64,000 nt of DNA from Trogon surrucura (Eukaryota; Chordata; Aves; Trogoniformes; Trogonidae): positions 973,223-1,037,222 of the forward strand of contig JAJGST010000022.1 in assembly GCA_020746105.1 (NCBI GenBank), read 5' to 3'. Position numbers and translations under genes: made by a program. Numbering within the stretch: the first letter of the stretch is position 1; each line of letters opens with the position of its first letter. The notes below the pieces were generated by a model. It did no database searches. It saw only the letters and a list, made by a program, of their open reading frames with translations, and was not told the DNA's origin. Below, piece after piece: positions 9,942-20,817 of the stretch.

Positions 9942-11644
9942 TGAGGAAAAGGCTGAAGTGCTTAATGACTTCTTTGTCTCAGTCATTATCAACAGGGACA
10001 GTTCTATAGAGGGAATCCAACTCCCTAAGCTAGGAGACTGGGACCGGGAGCAGGAAGACTCCCCCATTCCAGCAGGAAACAATCAGTGACCTGCTGCAAC
10101 ATTTAGATGTACACAAGTCTATGGGGCCAGATGGGATGCACCCAAGAGTGCTGAAAGATCCGGCAGCAGTGATCACCAAGCCACTCTCCATCATTTATCA
10201 GCAGTCCTGGCTGACTGGAGAGATCCCATCAGACTGGAAGTCAGCTGATGTTACCCCCATATATAAGAAGGGACGGAAGGACGATCCAGGGAATTACAGG
10301 CCTGTCAGTTTAACTTTGGTCCCGGGAAAGCTGATGTTGCAGATCGTTTTGAGCTGTATTATGAGGCACATGCAGGACAACCAGGTGATCAGGCCCAGTC
10401 AGCACAGGTTCATGAAGGGCAGGTCCTGTTTGACTAATCTGATCTCCTTCTAGGACAGGGTGACCTGCTTACTGGAGGAGGGAAAGCCTGTGGATGTTGT
10501 CTACCTTGACTTTAGCAAGGCATTTGACACAGTTTCCCACAGCATTCTCCTAGAAAAGCTGGCTACCCATGGCCTGGATGGGCATATACTCGCCTGGATT
10601 AGGAACTGGCTGGATGGCCGGGTCCAAAGAGTTGTGGTGAATGGAGTTAAATCCAGCTGGCGGCCGGTCACGAGTGGTGTCCCCCAGGGCTCAGTGCTGG
10701 GACCACTCCTGTTTAACATCTTTATCAATGACCTGGATGAGGGGATAGAGTGCACCCTCAGTAAGTTTGCAGATGACACAAAACTGGGAGGAAGTGTCGA
10801 TCTGCTGGAAGGTAGAGAGGCTCTTCAGAGAGATTTGGACAGGCTGGATCACTGGGCCAAGGTCAATCCCATGAATTTCAATAAGGCCAAATGTCGGGTC
10901 CTGCACCTTGGCCACAACAACCCCCAGCAGCGCTACAGGCTTGGACAGGAGTGGCTGGAGAGCTGCCAGGCAGAGAGGGACCTGAGGGTGTGGATGGACA
11001 GCCGGCTGAACATGAGCCAGCAGTGTGCCCAGGTGGCCAAGAAGGCCAACGGCATCCTGGCTTGTATCAGGAATAGTGTGGCCAGTAGGACCAGGGAGGT
11101 GATTGTGCCCCTGTACTCAGCACTGGTGAGGCTGCACCTCGAGCACTGTGTGCAGTTCTGGGCTCCACAGTACAGGAAGGACATCGAGGTGCTGGAGAAG
11201 GTACAGAGAAGGGCAACCAGAATGATTAGGGGACTAGAGGGTAAGTCTTCTGAAGAGAGGCTTCGGTAGCTGGGACTGTTCAGCCTGGAGGAGGCTGAGG
11301 GGAGACCTTATCACTCTCTACAACTCCCTGAAATGTAGCTGTAGTGAGACGGGTGTTGGCCTCTTCTCCCTAGTGAATAGCGATAGAACAAGAGGGAACG
11401 GGTTCAAGTTGAGCCAGGGGAAGTTTAGATTGGATATTAAGAAAAAGTTCTTCACCAAAAGGGTGGTGCAACATTGGAATGAGTTGCCAAGGGAGGTGGT
11501 GGAGTCACCATCCCTGGATGTGTTTAAAAACGGCTGGATGTGGCACTTGAGGAGATGGTTTAGTGTTAGGGTGGTGTAGGGCTGTAGGTTGGACTTGATG
11601 ATCTTAAGGTCCTTTCCAACCTTGATGTTTCTGTGTTTCTAACC
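9942..11644 (+). pseudogene. CR1 RT and 3' end, second half of the split element
   Basis: Resumes the element broken at 4436 ([16 protein letters not shown]) and runs to the CR1 3' end (TGATGATCTTAAGGTCC...TGTTTCTGTGTTTCT) at about 11644. The RT is recognisable in two in-line pieces: 10121-10453 ([13 protein letters not shown] is just upstream; [27 protein letters not shown]) and 10460-11269 ([29 protein letters not shown]). They are separated by a TAG at 10452-10454. A further stop follows LRELG-equivalent codons near 11268, and the C terminus continues around 11373-11579. No longer functional. Confidence 0.88.
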
Positions 11645-12096
11645 CATTTCAAATCCTTCAGTCCCTCCTGCCTAAAAGAGTTAGGATAGGGCAATTCATT
11701 CAGAAGCACAAAAGCCCTTAAATTTTGGGCATAAAATTAAATTTCATTAGATAGGATTGTGAATGTTTTTTTCTGAAATAGTTTCCCCTTAAATTATGGT
11801 TCACATGGAGTTAACTGTGTAGGGGACCCAATGCCAGCATTATATTGTCCATAAAAGCCCCACAGAGGACTTTCTGAATTATATATAGGCCCACTGGGAA
11901 GACTCAGATGGACGAATTGGAATCAAATAGGAATCAAAAGGGAAAGGGAAATCAAAAGCCAGGCATAACTGTGAAGCATGACCTTCAGGAAGAAAAGGAA
12001 GTAGGAAGATATTTGTAGCAGTTATATGGATAAACTCCAGAATGTAGCTAATTACCACAGAGCTCACCCCACCACTCACCCCCCCGCCCCCACTAG
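11645..12096. other. Intronic sequence, nothing recognised
   Basis: About 450 bases of mixed composition ending in a C-rich run (12065-12092). No element ends or exon signals recognised. Confidence 0.45.
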
Positions 12097-12376
12097 GATC
12101 ACAGAATGTTAGGTGTTGAAAGGGACCTCTAGAAATCATCTAGTCCAGCCCCCCTGCCAGAGCAGGATCACCTACAGCAGGTCACACAGGAATGTGTCCA
12201 GGTGAGTTTTGAATGTCTCCAGAGAAGGAGACTGCACAACCTCCCTGGGCGGCCTGTTCCAGTGCTCTGTCACCCTCACAGTGAAAAAGTTTTTCCTTAT
12301 GTTTTTGAGGTACCTCTTATGCTCCACCTTGCACCCATTGCCCCTTGTCCTATGAATGGACATCACTGAGAAGATG
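12097..12376 (-). repeat. CR1 3' fragment, minus strand
   Basis: 3' end at 12097 (CACAGAATGTT on the plus strand), 3' UTR and ~65 terminal codons ([20 protein letters not shown]). It stops abruptly near 12376, where an LTR-like segment begins. Confidence 0.85.
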
Positions 12377-13186
12377 GTCTTGATCTGTCTTGTCTCTGTG
12401 TTGGGGAGTTTTTCTGCTGGAGGAGGGGGAGATGAGAAGAGAACAAAGGAATATGGTCCTTAGAAGAAAGAGGGGGAGAAGGATCCCAAAAGAGGAGAGG
12501 GAGAAAGCTGCTGGAGCAGAACCTCTCCCTGGAGCTCCATGGTGGCTGAGATGGCAGGAAGATGATTGCCTGCCAGTTGAGGGGATTGATGGCAGTGAGG
12601 ACGTCCAGGATGTGGCGTTATGTGAAGAGCCCCATGCGAGAGGGGAGAGAGAGGTGAGAGAGAGACTAAGAATCAGCGGGGGACACACCTGAAACGATCC
12701 TTGGCCCTGATGGACTCATGAGGAGGAAGAGGATTGCCTCTTGTGAGGTGGACACCACGCAGCATGAAGGAGAGACTATGAGGAGCCCTCTTTCTCAAGG
12801 AGGAGCTGCCATGGGCGATGAGTAATGGCCAGATGGACCAAATCCTCCACTCCCTTGTTCCCCCTTGCACCAATGGGGGGACGAGGTAGCTGGGAAGATG
12901 GGAGGGGTGGGGGAGGAGTGTGCTTAAGATAGGGCTGTATTTATTTATGTATTCCTCTCACTATCCTTCTTCATAAATGGTGGTGGTAAATTAAATCTAT
13001 GTTTTCTCTGATTTTTTACCTGTCATCTTAAGTGATAGATTATTACCCTCTCTGTCCTTAATCTTGAGCTTTTTTGGTTGAGTTTTTTCACTCCACAATC
13101 CTGTGGAGATGGGGTGGGGGGAGGAGTTAGCGAGTGATCTCGTGGTTCTCTGTTATCGACCCAGGCAGTCAGCTTGAACCACAACA
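12377..13186 (+). mobile_element. Probable solo LTR of an avian ERV
   Basis: Purine-rich first half, then a TTAAGATAGGGCTGTATTTATTTATG block, TCTCTCTGATTTTTTACC, and a 3' end TTGAACCACAACA at 13174-13186. This terminal block is shared with the other avian LTRs in the window. The 5' boundary is inferred from where the CR1 stops. The long frame at 12390-12692 is in repetitive purine-rich sequence and has no recognisable domain. Confidence 0.6.
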
Positions 13187-13480
13187 ATCCTGATCTTGAG
13201 TTTCTGAATCTAGCTCCCTGTACTGAGTCTGGGACTTCCCTGATGCCTGCCTGCTCTGCAGCATCAGTGGGGATTGCTATTGGGGGGGGGGAGTATGGTT
13301 TGATATTAGATTTGTATATATTTGTATATAGTTCACTATTTTTATTATTTCCTAATTATTTGTATTATTGTTTCATTAAAGCTGTTTTAATTTTCCAGTC
13401 CATAAATCTCTCTGTCTCACTTCCTTTTCCTTCCCGTCTATCAATGTTCAGTGGCTGGCCCAGCCCTAACCCTTGACATA
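13187..13480 (+). mobile_element. 3' half of an LTR of the 20065-20817 family
   Basis: From CCTGATCTTGAGTTTCTGAA to CCTAACCCTTGACATA it follows the 3' half of the complete LTR at 20065-20817 block for block (TCCAGCTCCCTGTA, ATTGTTTCATTAAAGC, CCAGTCCATAA). The 5' half is missing where the neighbouring LTR ends, so the other LTR probably replaced or interrupted it. Confidence 0.75.
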
Positions 13481-14094
13481 TCAAGAGAATATCAGTCCTC
13501 TAGAGTATGTTACATTGTACCACAATTTGAGAATTTGGAAAAAAAAGTTGCTATACGTTTTAGTGCTTATCACAATTGCTATCATCAATAAGCAATATTT
13601 TAGTCTTCCTGTACAGTAATCATTTAAGCAAATCTCCAGACTAGTTAAATAAAAGGTTGAAATAAATTTTATACTGTTCTAGTTATTATTTGTTAATCCC
13701 ACTGAAGGAAGACAATAAATCTATGCAGTTAAACATAATATATAGCACAAAGATAAACTTACTCAGTATATTATGCATAAGTAACTGTTGAACACAACAG
13801 TGAAATAAAAAAACTGCAACAGTTTTGAAAATCTAAATCAAATTGTTTGAAATGTCATATTTTTCCAAGTATAAGTTTTCCAAAACATCAGTGGAAAAAG
13901 CAATAAAAATGGGAATAAATTCCTCATTTGGATGAAACCCCTTTTAGAAGAGTAGAAAGGTTAGATAGAATCCAAGAGGTTTTTTTGATGATGGGGAGGG
14001 GAAGCCTAAAGCAATTTTACTTATGCTTTGGTAACCCAACAACTTGATAGGTCATTAAAAATCTTGCAGAACTAGAAGGTTTTTGTTTCAGCAT
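13481..14094. other. AT-rich intronic sequence, nothing recognised
   Basis: About 600 bases of AT-rich sequence without element hallmarks. Confidence 0.5.
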
Positions 14095-14588
14095 TGTCAT
14101 GGTTTAACCACAGCCAGCAATGAAACACCATGCAGCCGCTTGCTGTGAAACTTGTGGGTTGAGTATAATAATTGAAATAAAATAAAATAATAATAAAATA
14201 ATAATAGTAGTAATGAAAAGAAATATAACAAAAAGAGGGTGAAACAAAACCCAAGAAAAGTGATGCACAATGCAATTGCTCACCACCTGCTGACTGATGC
14301 CTGTCCCCCCCGCCAAACTCCCCCCGGTTTATATACTGAGCATGACATTCTATGGTATGGAATATTCCTTTTGCTAGTTTGGCTCAGCTGTCCTGGCAAT
14401 ACTCCCTCCCAGCTTCTTGTGCACCTTCTTGCTGGCAGAGCATGGGAAACTCAAAAATTTTTAACATAGGATAAGCACTACTTAGCAACATCAGTGTGTT
14501 ATCAACATTATTCTCATACTAAATCCAAAACATATCATTGTACCAGCTACTAGGAAGAAAATTAACAATCCCAGCTGAAACCAGGACA
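14095..14588 (-). mobile_element. Complete solo LTR with 5-bp target duplication
   Basis: On the minus strand it starts TGTCCTGGTTTCAGCTGGGA, has a TATATAAACC promoter box (plus-strand GGTTTATATACTG near 14326-14338), an AT-rich 3' half, and ends GGTTAAACCATGACA. It is flanked by AGCAT on both sides (14090-14094 and 14589-14593), a perfect 5-bp target duplication. Both ends and the duplication are present and there is no internal region, so this is a solo LTR left by recombination between two LTRs. 5-bp duplications fit ERVL-like elements. Confidence 0.9.
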
Positions 14589-14629
14589 AGCATTTATATA
14601 GGATATCCAAGGAAAGGTGAGAACTATAT

Positions 14630-14976
14630 TATTGGGTGACCTCATAAATGTTTATAAATATGTCAAGGGGGAGTGTCAGGAGGACGGAGCCAGGCTCTTC
14701 TCAGTCATGACCAATCACAGGACAAGAGGCAATGGATACAAGCTGGATCACAGGAGGTTCCACAAAAATATTAGAAAAACCTTTTTCCCTGTGAGGGTGA
14801 CAGAGCACTGGAACAGGCTGCCCAGGGAGGTTGTGGAGTCTCCTTCTCTGGAGACATTCAAAACCCGCCTGGACGCGTTCCTGTGTGACCTACTGTAGGT
14901 GATCCTGCTCTGGCAGGGGGGCTGGACTAGATGATCTTTTGAGGTCCCTTCCAACCCGACATTCTGTGATTCTATA
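14630..14976 (+). repeat. CR1 3' end, 5'-truncated
   Basis: Encodes the last ~90 residues in one open frame ([18 protein letters not shown], then [19 protein letters not shown]) followed by the 3' UTR (GTAGGTGATCCTGCTCTGGC) and ATTCTGTGATTCTAT at the end. Same subfamily as copy C. Confidence 0.88.
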
Positions 14977-15975
14977 ATATTTGATAATGATTCCTTTACT
15001 TTTATTATCTTTCGAGAATACTAGTAGGAATAAATAACTAGTGAACTCTACAACTGACATAGACAAACTCTACCTGTGACAAATACTGATGATGCGAGTG
15101 TGAGCACCTTTTAGATCTATTTACAAAAATAAACTTTTAAAATGCAAAAGTCTTACTGAATTTGTTAAGATAAAACTAAGTAGGGTCCTATACTGGATCA
15201 CATGATGCTGTTAAACAAGTTGTAATTATTTTGGCAGCCTCTATTCCTCTAGTATTCCTTTCCATTTTCCATGTATTTTCCATTGTTCCAAGTATTTCCT
15301 TTTTTATTCACACCCTCTGCCTCGTATCCTTCCGAGTTGCTGCCCCAATGTGTTAAACAGTTTGCGTTAGTCTCCAAATTACCTGTAAACAGTCCAACTT
15401 CCAAAAGGTGCATGCAGCTTGGTAACATGGAACAGTAGAAGTGTGTCAAGTGAAAATATCTGTAACTAGTATGTGCCTATGGTGATACATAATTGTATTA
15501 CAACAGTATACTTAATATAAGAACTTACCTTTGATTTATCACCAAATCTTAAAGAAAAAAAAAATAGAAAGTATAAAAAAACCTTATCTACCTACATACT
15601 CAAGATTGTTGTCTATAATATGTTTTTCAAATCTTTGTGTATTTGAACCTTAAAATTGAGGGGCTTTCAGCACATTCTTGAGATTACTCCAGTCTCCCAA
15701 AACTCAAACTAATCTTAAAAAACCAAAACAAACAAACCACCCCCAAACATCCTCCCAACCAACCAAAGCCCCTCCCCTCAACCTACCCTTCCAGAAAAAC
15801 ACCGAATACACTGAGGTTTTAATGATTTAATATGTTTCCTGTAATTACTAAGCCTAAGTTATCTGAGGTTAGTTCTGAATATATTGGAAATGAATGGAAC
15901 ATTGTTCGATATGTCTGTTTTCAAATTACTGAGTGCTTATTCATGTTTTGTAACATGTTAAGGCCAACATACAGG
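14977..15975. other. Intronic sequence, nothing recognised
   Basis: About 1 kb of AT-rich sequence with a C/A-rich low-complexity patch (15722-15790). No exon, RNA gene or element ends seen. Confidence 0.5.
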
Positions 15976-16259
15976 TGTACTGGGTTTATGTGGACAGGTT
16001 TCAGTAGCGGGGGGCTGTAGGAACATCTCCTGTGAGAAGCTGCTAGAAGCTTCCTCTAGGGTCAATAGAGCCAATGCCAGCCGGTTCCAAAGATGGACCT
16101 GCCATGGGCCAAGGCTGAGCCAGTCAGTGATGATAGGATAGGGCTGCCTCTGTGAAAACATATTTAAGAAACAGAGGAAAAAAGCTACTGCAACTGCAGA
16201 GAGGGAGAGGGGAGTAAAAATGCAGTTGCAAGAATAAGTATATGAACCTTTTGGAATTT

Positions 16260-17147
16260 ATCATAGAATCATAGAACGGCCTAGGTTGGAAGGGACCTTA
16301 GAGATCATCTAATCCAACCTCCCTGTCACGGGCAGGGACGCCTCTCAACTAGATCAGGCTACTCAAGGCTCTGTCCACTTGGCCTTGAACACCTCCAGGG
16401 AGGGGACAGTCACAACATCTCTGGGCAACTTATTCCAAAGTCTTGCCACCCTCGTACTGAAGAATTTCTTCCTAAAATCTAATCTAAATCTATTCTCCTT
16501 CAACTTAAACCCATTTCCCCTTGTCCTATCAGTGGACGCTCTTGTAAAAAGTCCCTCACCAGCTTTCCTGTAGGATCCCTTCAGGTATTGGAAAGCAGCT
16601 ATTAGGTCCCCCGGGAGTCTTCTCTTCTCCAGGCTGAACAATCCCAGCTCCCGCAGCCTGTCCTCGTAGCAGAGGTGCTCCAGCCCCTGGATCATCTTTG
16701 TGGACCTCCTCTGAACACACTCCAACAGTTCTATGTCCCTCTTATGGTAGGGAGTATTCGAGGTGGGGTCTCACAAGAGCAGAGTAAAGGGGGAGAATCA
16801 ACTCTCTTGACCTGCTGGCTACGCTTCTCCTGATACATCCCGGGATGCGGTTGGCCTTCTGGGCTGCATGAGTGCCCTGCTGGCTCATGTTGAGCTTCTC
16901 GTCTATCAACACCCCCAAATTCTTCTCTTCAGGGCTACTCTCAACCCACTCTGTGCCCAGTTTGTATTTGTGCCTGGAATTGGCCCGACCCAGGTGCAGG
17001 ACCTTGCATTTAGACTTGTTGAAGCTCATGCAGTTTGCACTGGCCCATTTCTCAAGCCTGTCAAGGTCCCTCTGGATGGCATCTCTTCCCTCAGGTGAGT
17101 CCACGGCACCACAAAGCTTGGTGTCATCGGCAAACTTGCTGAGGGTG
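16260..17147 (-). repeat. CR1 fragment inserted in the Tc1 left inverted repeat
   Basis: 3' end at 16260 (ATCATAGAATCATAGAACGG), 3' UTR, then the RT C-terminal half in pieces: 16363-16725 ([20 protein letters not shown]) and 16742-17104 ([20 protein letters not shown]), with FADDTKLC just above. A frame change separates the two pieces near 16735. The repeated GTTTCATGGTGTTTCATGGT at the 5' junction (17148-17167) may be a short duplication made at insertion. Confidence 0.88.
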
Positions 17148-17491
17148 TTTCATGGTGTTTCATGGTGTTCTGCATTAATTTGTCATAAAATGTGATCTAG
17201 CCATCATCTATGTCAAGAGTATTAAAAAATAGAACGTGCCTAAAATAATAACACAAAACCAATTCTGATCCTCCATGTCTTTATTGAACGCACTCGTTCA
17301 ACATTCAAAATGCCAGTGGGAAAAGTAAGTGAAACCTTGAGCTGACCTCAGAAAAGCTCATAGGAGTCAGGTTAACCTGGAGTCTTGTTAAGAAAAGGAG
17401 TTTGGAGGTGTGGGCTAGAGCTACGTTGTCTGATAAAATCCACTCAAATGTTCTGAGTTTGCTCTGCACAAGATGTATGCTTATGTGAGCC

Positions 17492-18541
17492 ATGGCTCCC
17501 CAAAAAGAGCTTTCAGAGGATCTACCATCAAGAATTGCTGATTTACATAAAGTTGGAAAGGCTTACAAAGTGATTTCAAAGACCTTAGAAATTCACCAGT
17601 CTACAGTGAGGCAAACGATCGACAAATGGAGACACTTTGGGACTGTGGCTACAAGAAGTGGACGCCCAGACAAAATGACCCCAAGAGCACAATGAAGACT
17701 CATCAAGGAGGCAAAGAAACAACCCCGAGTGACAGCCAAAGAGCTGAAGGCATCATTGGAACTGGTTCACATCTCTGTTCATGAGTCTACAGTACGTAAA
17801 CCATTGCACAAGCAGGGTGTCTGTGGCAGGACACCATGAAGGAAGCCGCTGCTTCCCCCACAGAACATTGCTGCACGGCTGAAGTTTGCAAAAGACCATA
17901 TTGACACTGCACAGTGGTAGTGGCAAAATGTTTTGTGGACTGATGAGACAAAGACTGAACTATTTGGAAAGAACACGCAGCACTACATCTGGCATAAAAA
18001 GGGCACTGCATGTCATCATGGAAACATCCCAACCGTAAAGTGTGATGGAGGAAACATCATGATTTGGGCCTGCTTTGCTGCATCAGGGCCTGGCCAGCTT
18101 GCAGTCAGCGAGGGGAAGAGGAATTCCCAAGTGTACCAAAAAATCCTTCAGGATAATGTGAGAATGTCTGTAAGTCAGCTGAAACTCTGGGGACGTTGGG
18201 TGATGCAACAGGACAATGACCCAAAACATCGGAGCAAGCCCACAACAGAACGGCTTCAGAAAAACAAAATCTGCCTTTTGGAGTGGGCAAGTCCGAGCTC
18301 AGACCTCAGCCCAGCAGAGATGCTGTGGAATGACTGGAAGAGAGCCATACACGTGAGACGCCCAAAGAATATGGCAGAGCTAAAGCAGTTCTGCCAGGAA
18401 GAACGGGCTAAAATCCCTCCTGAAGGATGTGCAGCTCTGATCCACAGCTACAGGGAGCGCCTGGCTGAGGTTATTGCTGCCAAGTGGGGGGGTCAACCCA
18501 TTACCGATTCCAAGGGTTCACTTTTTCCACTGGCATTCTGA
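17492..18541 (+). pseudogene. Tc1-family transposase, three stop codons, no frameshift
   Basis: A single 350-codon frame, interrupted only by stops at 17693 (TGA), 17837 (TGA) and 17918 (TAG). The N-terminal part has the paired helix-turn-helix DNA-binding region (KVGKAYKVISKTLEI, then STVRQTIDKWRHFGT, and a GRPDKMTPR AT-hook-like linker). The catalytic domain shows WTDET (D at codon 151), QQDNDPKH (D at 241) and PAEMLW (E at 276), giving the DD34E spacing of Tc1 transposases. Length is normal for the family (~340 aa). Known role: cut-and-paste at TA sites through binding of the inverted ends. The stops mean this copy makes no full enzyme; with the catalytic triad intact the decay looks recent relative to most bird DNA transposons (inference). 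Confidence 0.92.
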
Positions 18542-19540
18542 ATGTTGAATGAGTGTGTTCCATAAAGACCTGGAGGATCAGAATTGATTTTGTGTTATTA
18601 TTTTAGGCACATTTGTCAATACTTAGATGACAGTTAGATCACATTTTATGACAAATTAATGCAGAACACCATGAAATTCCAAAAAGGTTCACATACTTTT
18701 TCTTGCAACTGTATGCAAAGACACCAAGGGCAGTGAAGGAGGGGGAAGATGTGCTCCAGATGCTGAAGCAGAGATTCCCCTGAGCTGTGGTGAAGACCAT
18801 GGTGAGGCAGGCTGTCCCCCTGCAGTCCATGGAGGTGATTGGGATGTAGATGTCCACTTGTAGCTGGGAAGATCCCCATACTGGAGCAGATGGATGCCCA
18901 AAGGAGACTATGACCCCGTGGAAAGCCCATGCTGGAGCAGACTTCTGGCAGGACCTGTGGACCTGTGGAGAGAGGAGCCCACACCAGAGCAGGTTTGCTG
19001 GCAGGACTTGTGACCCCCGCGGGGGACTAACGCTGGAGCAGTCTGTTCCTGAAGGACTGAACCTCAAATGGAAAGGACTTATGTTGGAGAAAGTTCATGA
19101 ACAGTCTCCCATGAGAGGGACCCCATGCTGGAGAAGGGGAAGAGTGTGAAGAGTCCTCCCCCGGAGGAAGAAGGAGCAGTAGAGACAACATCTAATGAAC
19201 TGAGCACAACCTCCATTCCCTGTCCCCCTGTGCCACTGAGGGCGAGGAATTTGGAGCAAAGTTAAGCCTAAGAAGAAGGGACAGGTAAGGGGAAAGTGTT
19301 ATTTTTAAGATTTGGTTTTATTTCTCATTGCTCTTCTCTGATTTGATTGGTAAAAAAATCAATTAATTTCCCCAGGTCGAGTTTTGCCTGTGATGGCAAT
19401 GGCTGAGTGATCTTCCTGTCCTTATCTCGACCCATGAGCCCTTCATTATATTTCCTCTCCCCTGTCTGGTTAAGAAGGGGGAGTGATAGAGCAGCTGTGG
19501 TGGGCATCTGGCCTCCAGCCAGGGCCAAACCACTACAACA

Positions 19541-20064
19541 GGAAACAAGAAACTTCCTTACCTCTTAGAGCAGCACACCCATAAACTTGGAATCTTGGCA
19601 GAACAAGAGATGCTGATAGAGCTCCAGGTGCCAGAGAGGACGTTCCCGAGTGGGACAGAACACTGGATGATTTTTTGTAAAACAATTTGTCAACTATGTT
19701 TTTCAAGGAGTTCTTCCACAGACTACTTCGTGTGCATGCCATCTGGTAAGCATACTTCTATATGATTAAACACAAGACTAATGATCAAGTAAAATGGAAA
19801 CATTAGAGAGTGTTAGTAAGCCATACATTTTCCTTGACCTACATACACAGTTTGAATAAATTTACACTGTTAGGTGAATAAAAATAAAGGCCACATATAA
19901 ATGTTTTGCTTCTTGCTTTCCCATACATATTCCTTTTATTTTTGGCATTAGGAAGAATCATAGTTGAATTTCAATTTTGCTTTAGAAGTATATAGACTCT
20001 GCTGTTTACCTGCAAAGCAGTAAAAGATTAACCTTACTACCGATGTGCATACTGAACAACAATC
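19541..20064. other. Intronic sequence, nothing recognised
   Basis: About 520 bases between two LTRs. No element or exon signals recognised. Confidence 0.45.
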
Positions 20065-20817
20065 TGTCCTGATTTGAGCTAAACAGAACCAGTTCTGTTC
20101 AGTGATTTTACTTTTCAGCTCAGTCTCTTCTAAAAGGCTGCACGTTCTGCAGTCAGCAGCATGTTTTTGCAGACAGTGTGTGCTACTGGCAGTGATAACA
20201 CCTGATGTTTACAGTCACTGCCTGGGACTGGGATGCAGAAAGGCTCTTGCTTATACTTATTCCTGTAGTGACCAAGGCCACTGCTGGCTCTTGTGTGCCG
20301 CGCTGGGGGTGCTGGGTAGTAAGAGGGGGGCACAAGGAAGTAAAAGGTTGCACCTCCGGGAAGTAACAAGACAGGACAGGTGACCAACGAGAGTATTCCA
20401 TTCCATATATGTCATATTCAGTATAAAGCTGAGGGATCACGTGGGTTAAGGCCTCTTCTTCAATGGCCAGCATCCAAAGAGGACTCCATCCAATTTTCTG
20501 CCTTTGATCCTGATCCTGAGTTCCTGAATCCAGCTCCCTGTATCCAGCTCCCCTCTGCTGCTGAGCCTGGGGCTTCCCTGGTACTGCCAGCATCAGTGGG
20601 GAGTCAGGTTCAATATCTGTTTTGTGTATATATATGTATGCAGTTCATTACTTTCTTTATTAGTACTATTATTGTTTATTAAAGTTGGTTTAGTTTTCTT
20701 TTCCAGTCCATAAGTCTCTCTGTCTCATTCCCGTTCCCTTCCCATTTGGGGAGGGAGAGGGGACTAGAGAACACCTGTCAGCACTCAGTGGCCAGCCTAG
20801 CCCTAACCCTTGATACA
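20065..20817 (+). mobile_element. Complete solo LTR, second avian family
   Basis: Begins TGTCCTGATTTGAGCTAAAC and ends CCCTAACCCTTGATACA. A GGAGTCAGGTTCAATATC region and TTTATTAAAGTTGGTTTAG lie before the 3' end. The same family gives the 3' half at 13187-13480 and the 5' quarter at 39157-39352. TG/CA ends and an LTR-like size (753 bp) support a solo LTR; no exact target duplication could be assigned. Confidence 0.75.

Larger units (their letters stand above)
16223..18711 (+). mobile_element. Tc1-like DNA transposon with long inverted ends
   Basis: The left end CAGTTGCAAGAATAAGTATA (16223) is matched by the inverted right end ...TTTCTTGCAACTG (18711). The inverted repeats extend inward ~240 bases: 16223-16259 plus 17153-17335 pairs with 18470-18711 (for example GTTCTGCATTAATTTGTCAT against its complement). 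The right flank has the expected TA (18712-18713); the left has TG, a probable decayed TA. A CR1 (16260-17147) sits within the left inverted repeat. The transposase frame is between the repeats. Confidence 0.9.
15976..19540 (+). mobile_element. ERV LTR split by a Tc1-like transposon
   Basis: The LTR starts TGTACTGGGTTTATGTGG, contains AACATATTTAAGAA (promoter region, about 16159-16172), breaks at 16222, resumes at 18712 (TATGCAAAGACACCAAGG) and ends CCACTACAACA at 19530-19540. It is the same family as the LTRs at 22648-23688 and 54995-56187 (shared AGCTGCTAGAAGCTTCC, CCAATGCCAGCC, CTGTCCCCCTG and TCTCTGATTTG blocks). Removing the insertion leaves an LTR of ~1.08 kb. The frames within it (for example 18850-19149) show no protein domain. 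Confidence 0.85.

Noticed and set aside
12390..12692. Charged plus-strand frame rich in Arg/Glu
   Set aside because: Lies in purine-rich LTR sequence; no domain and no splice context.
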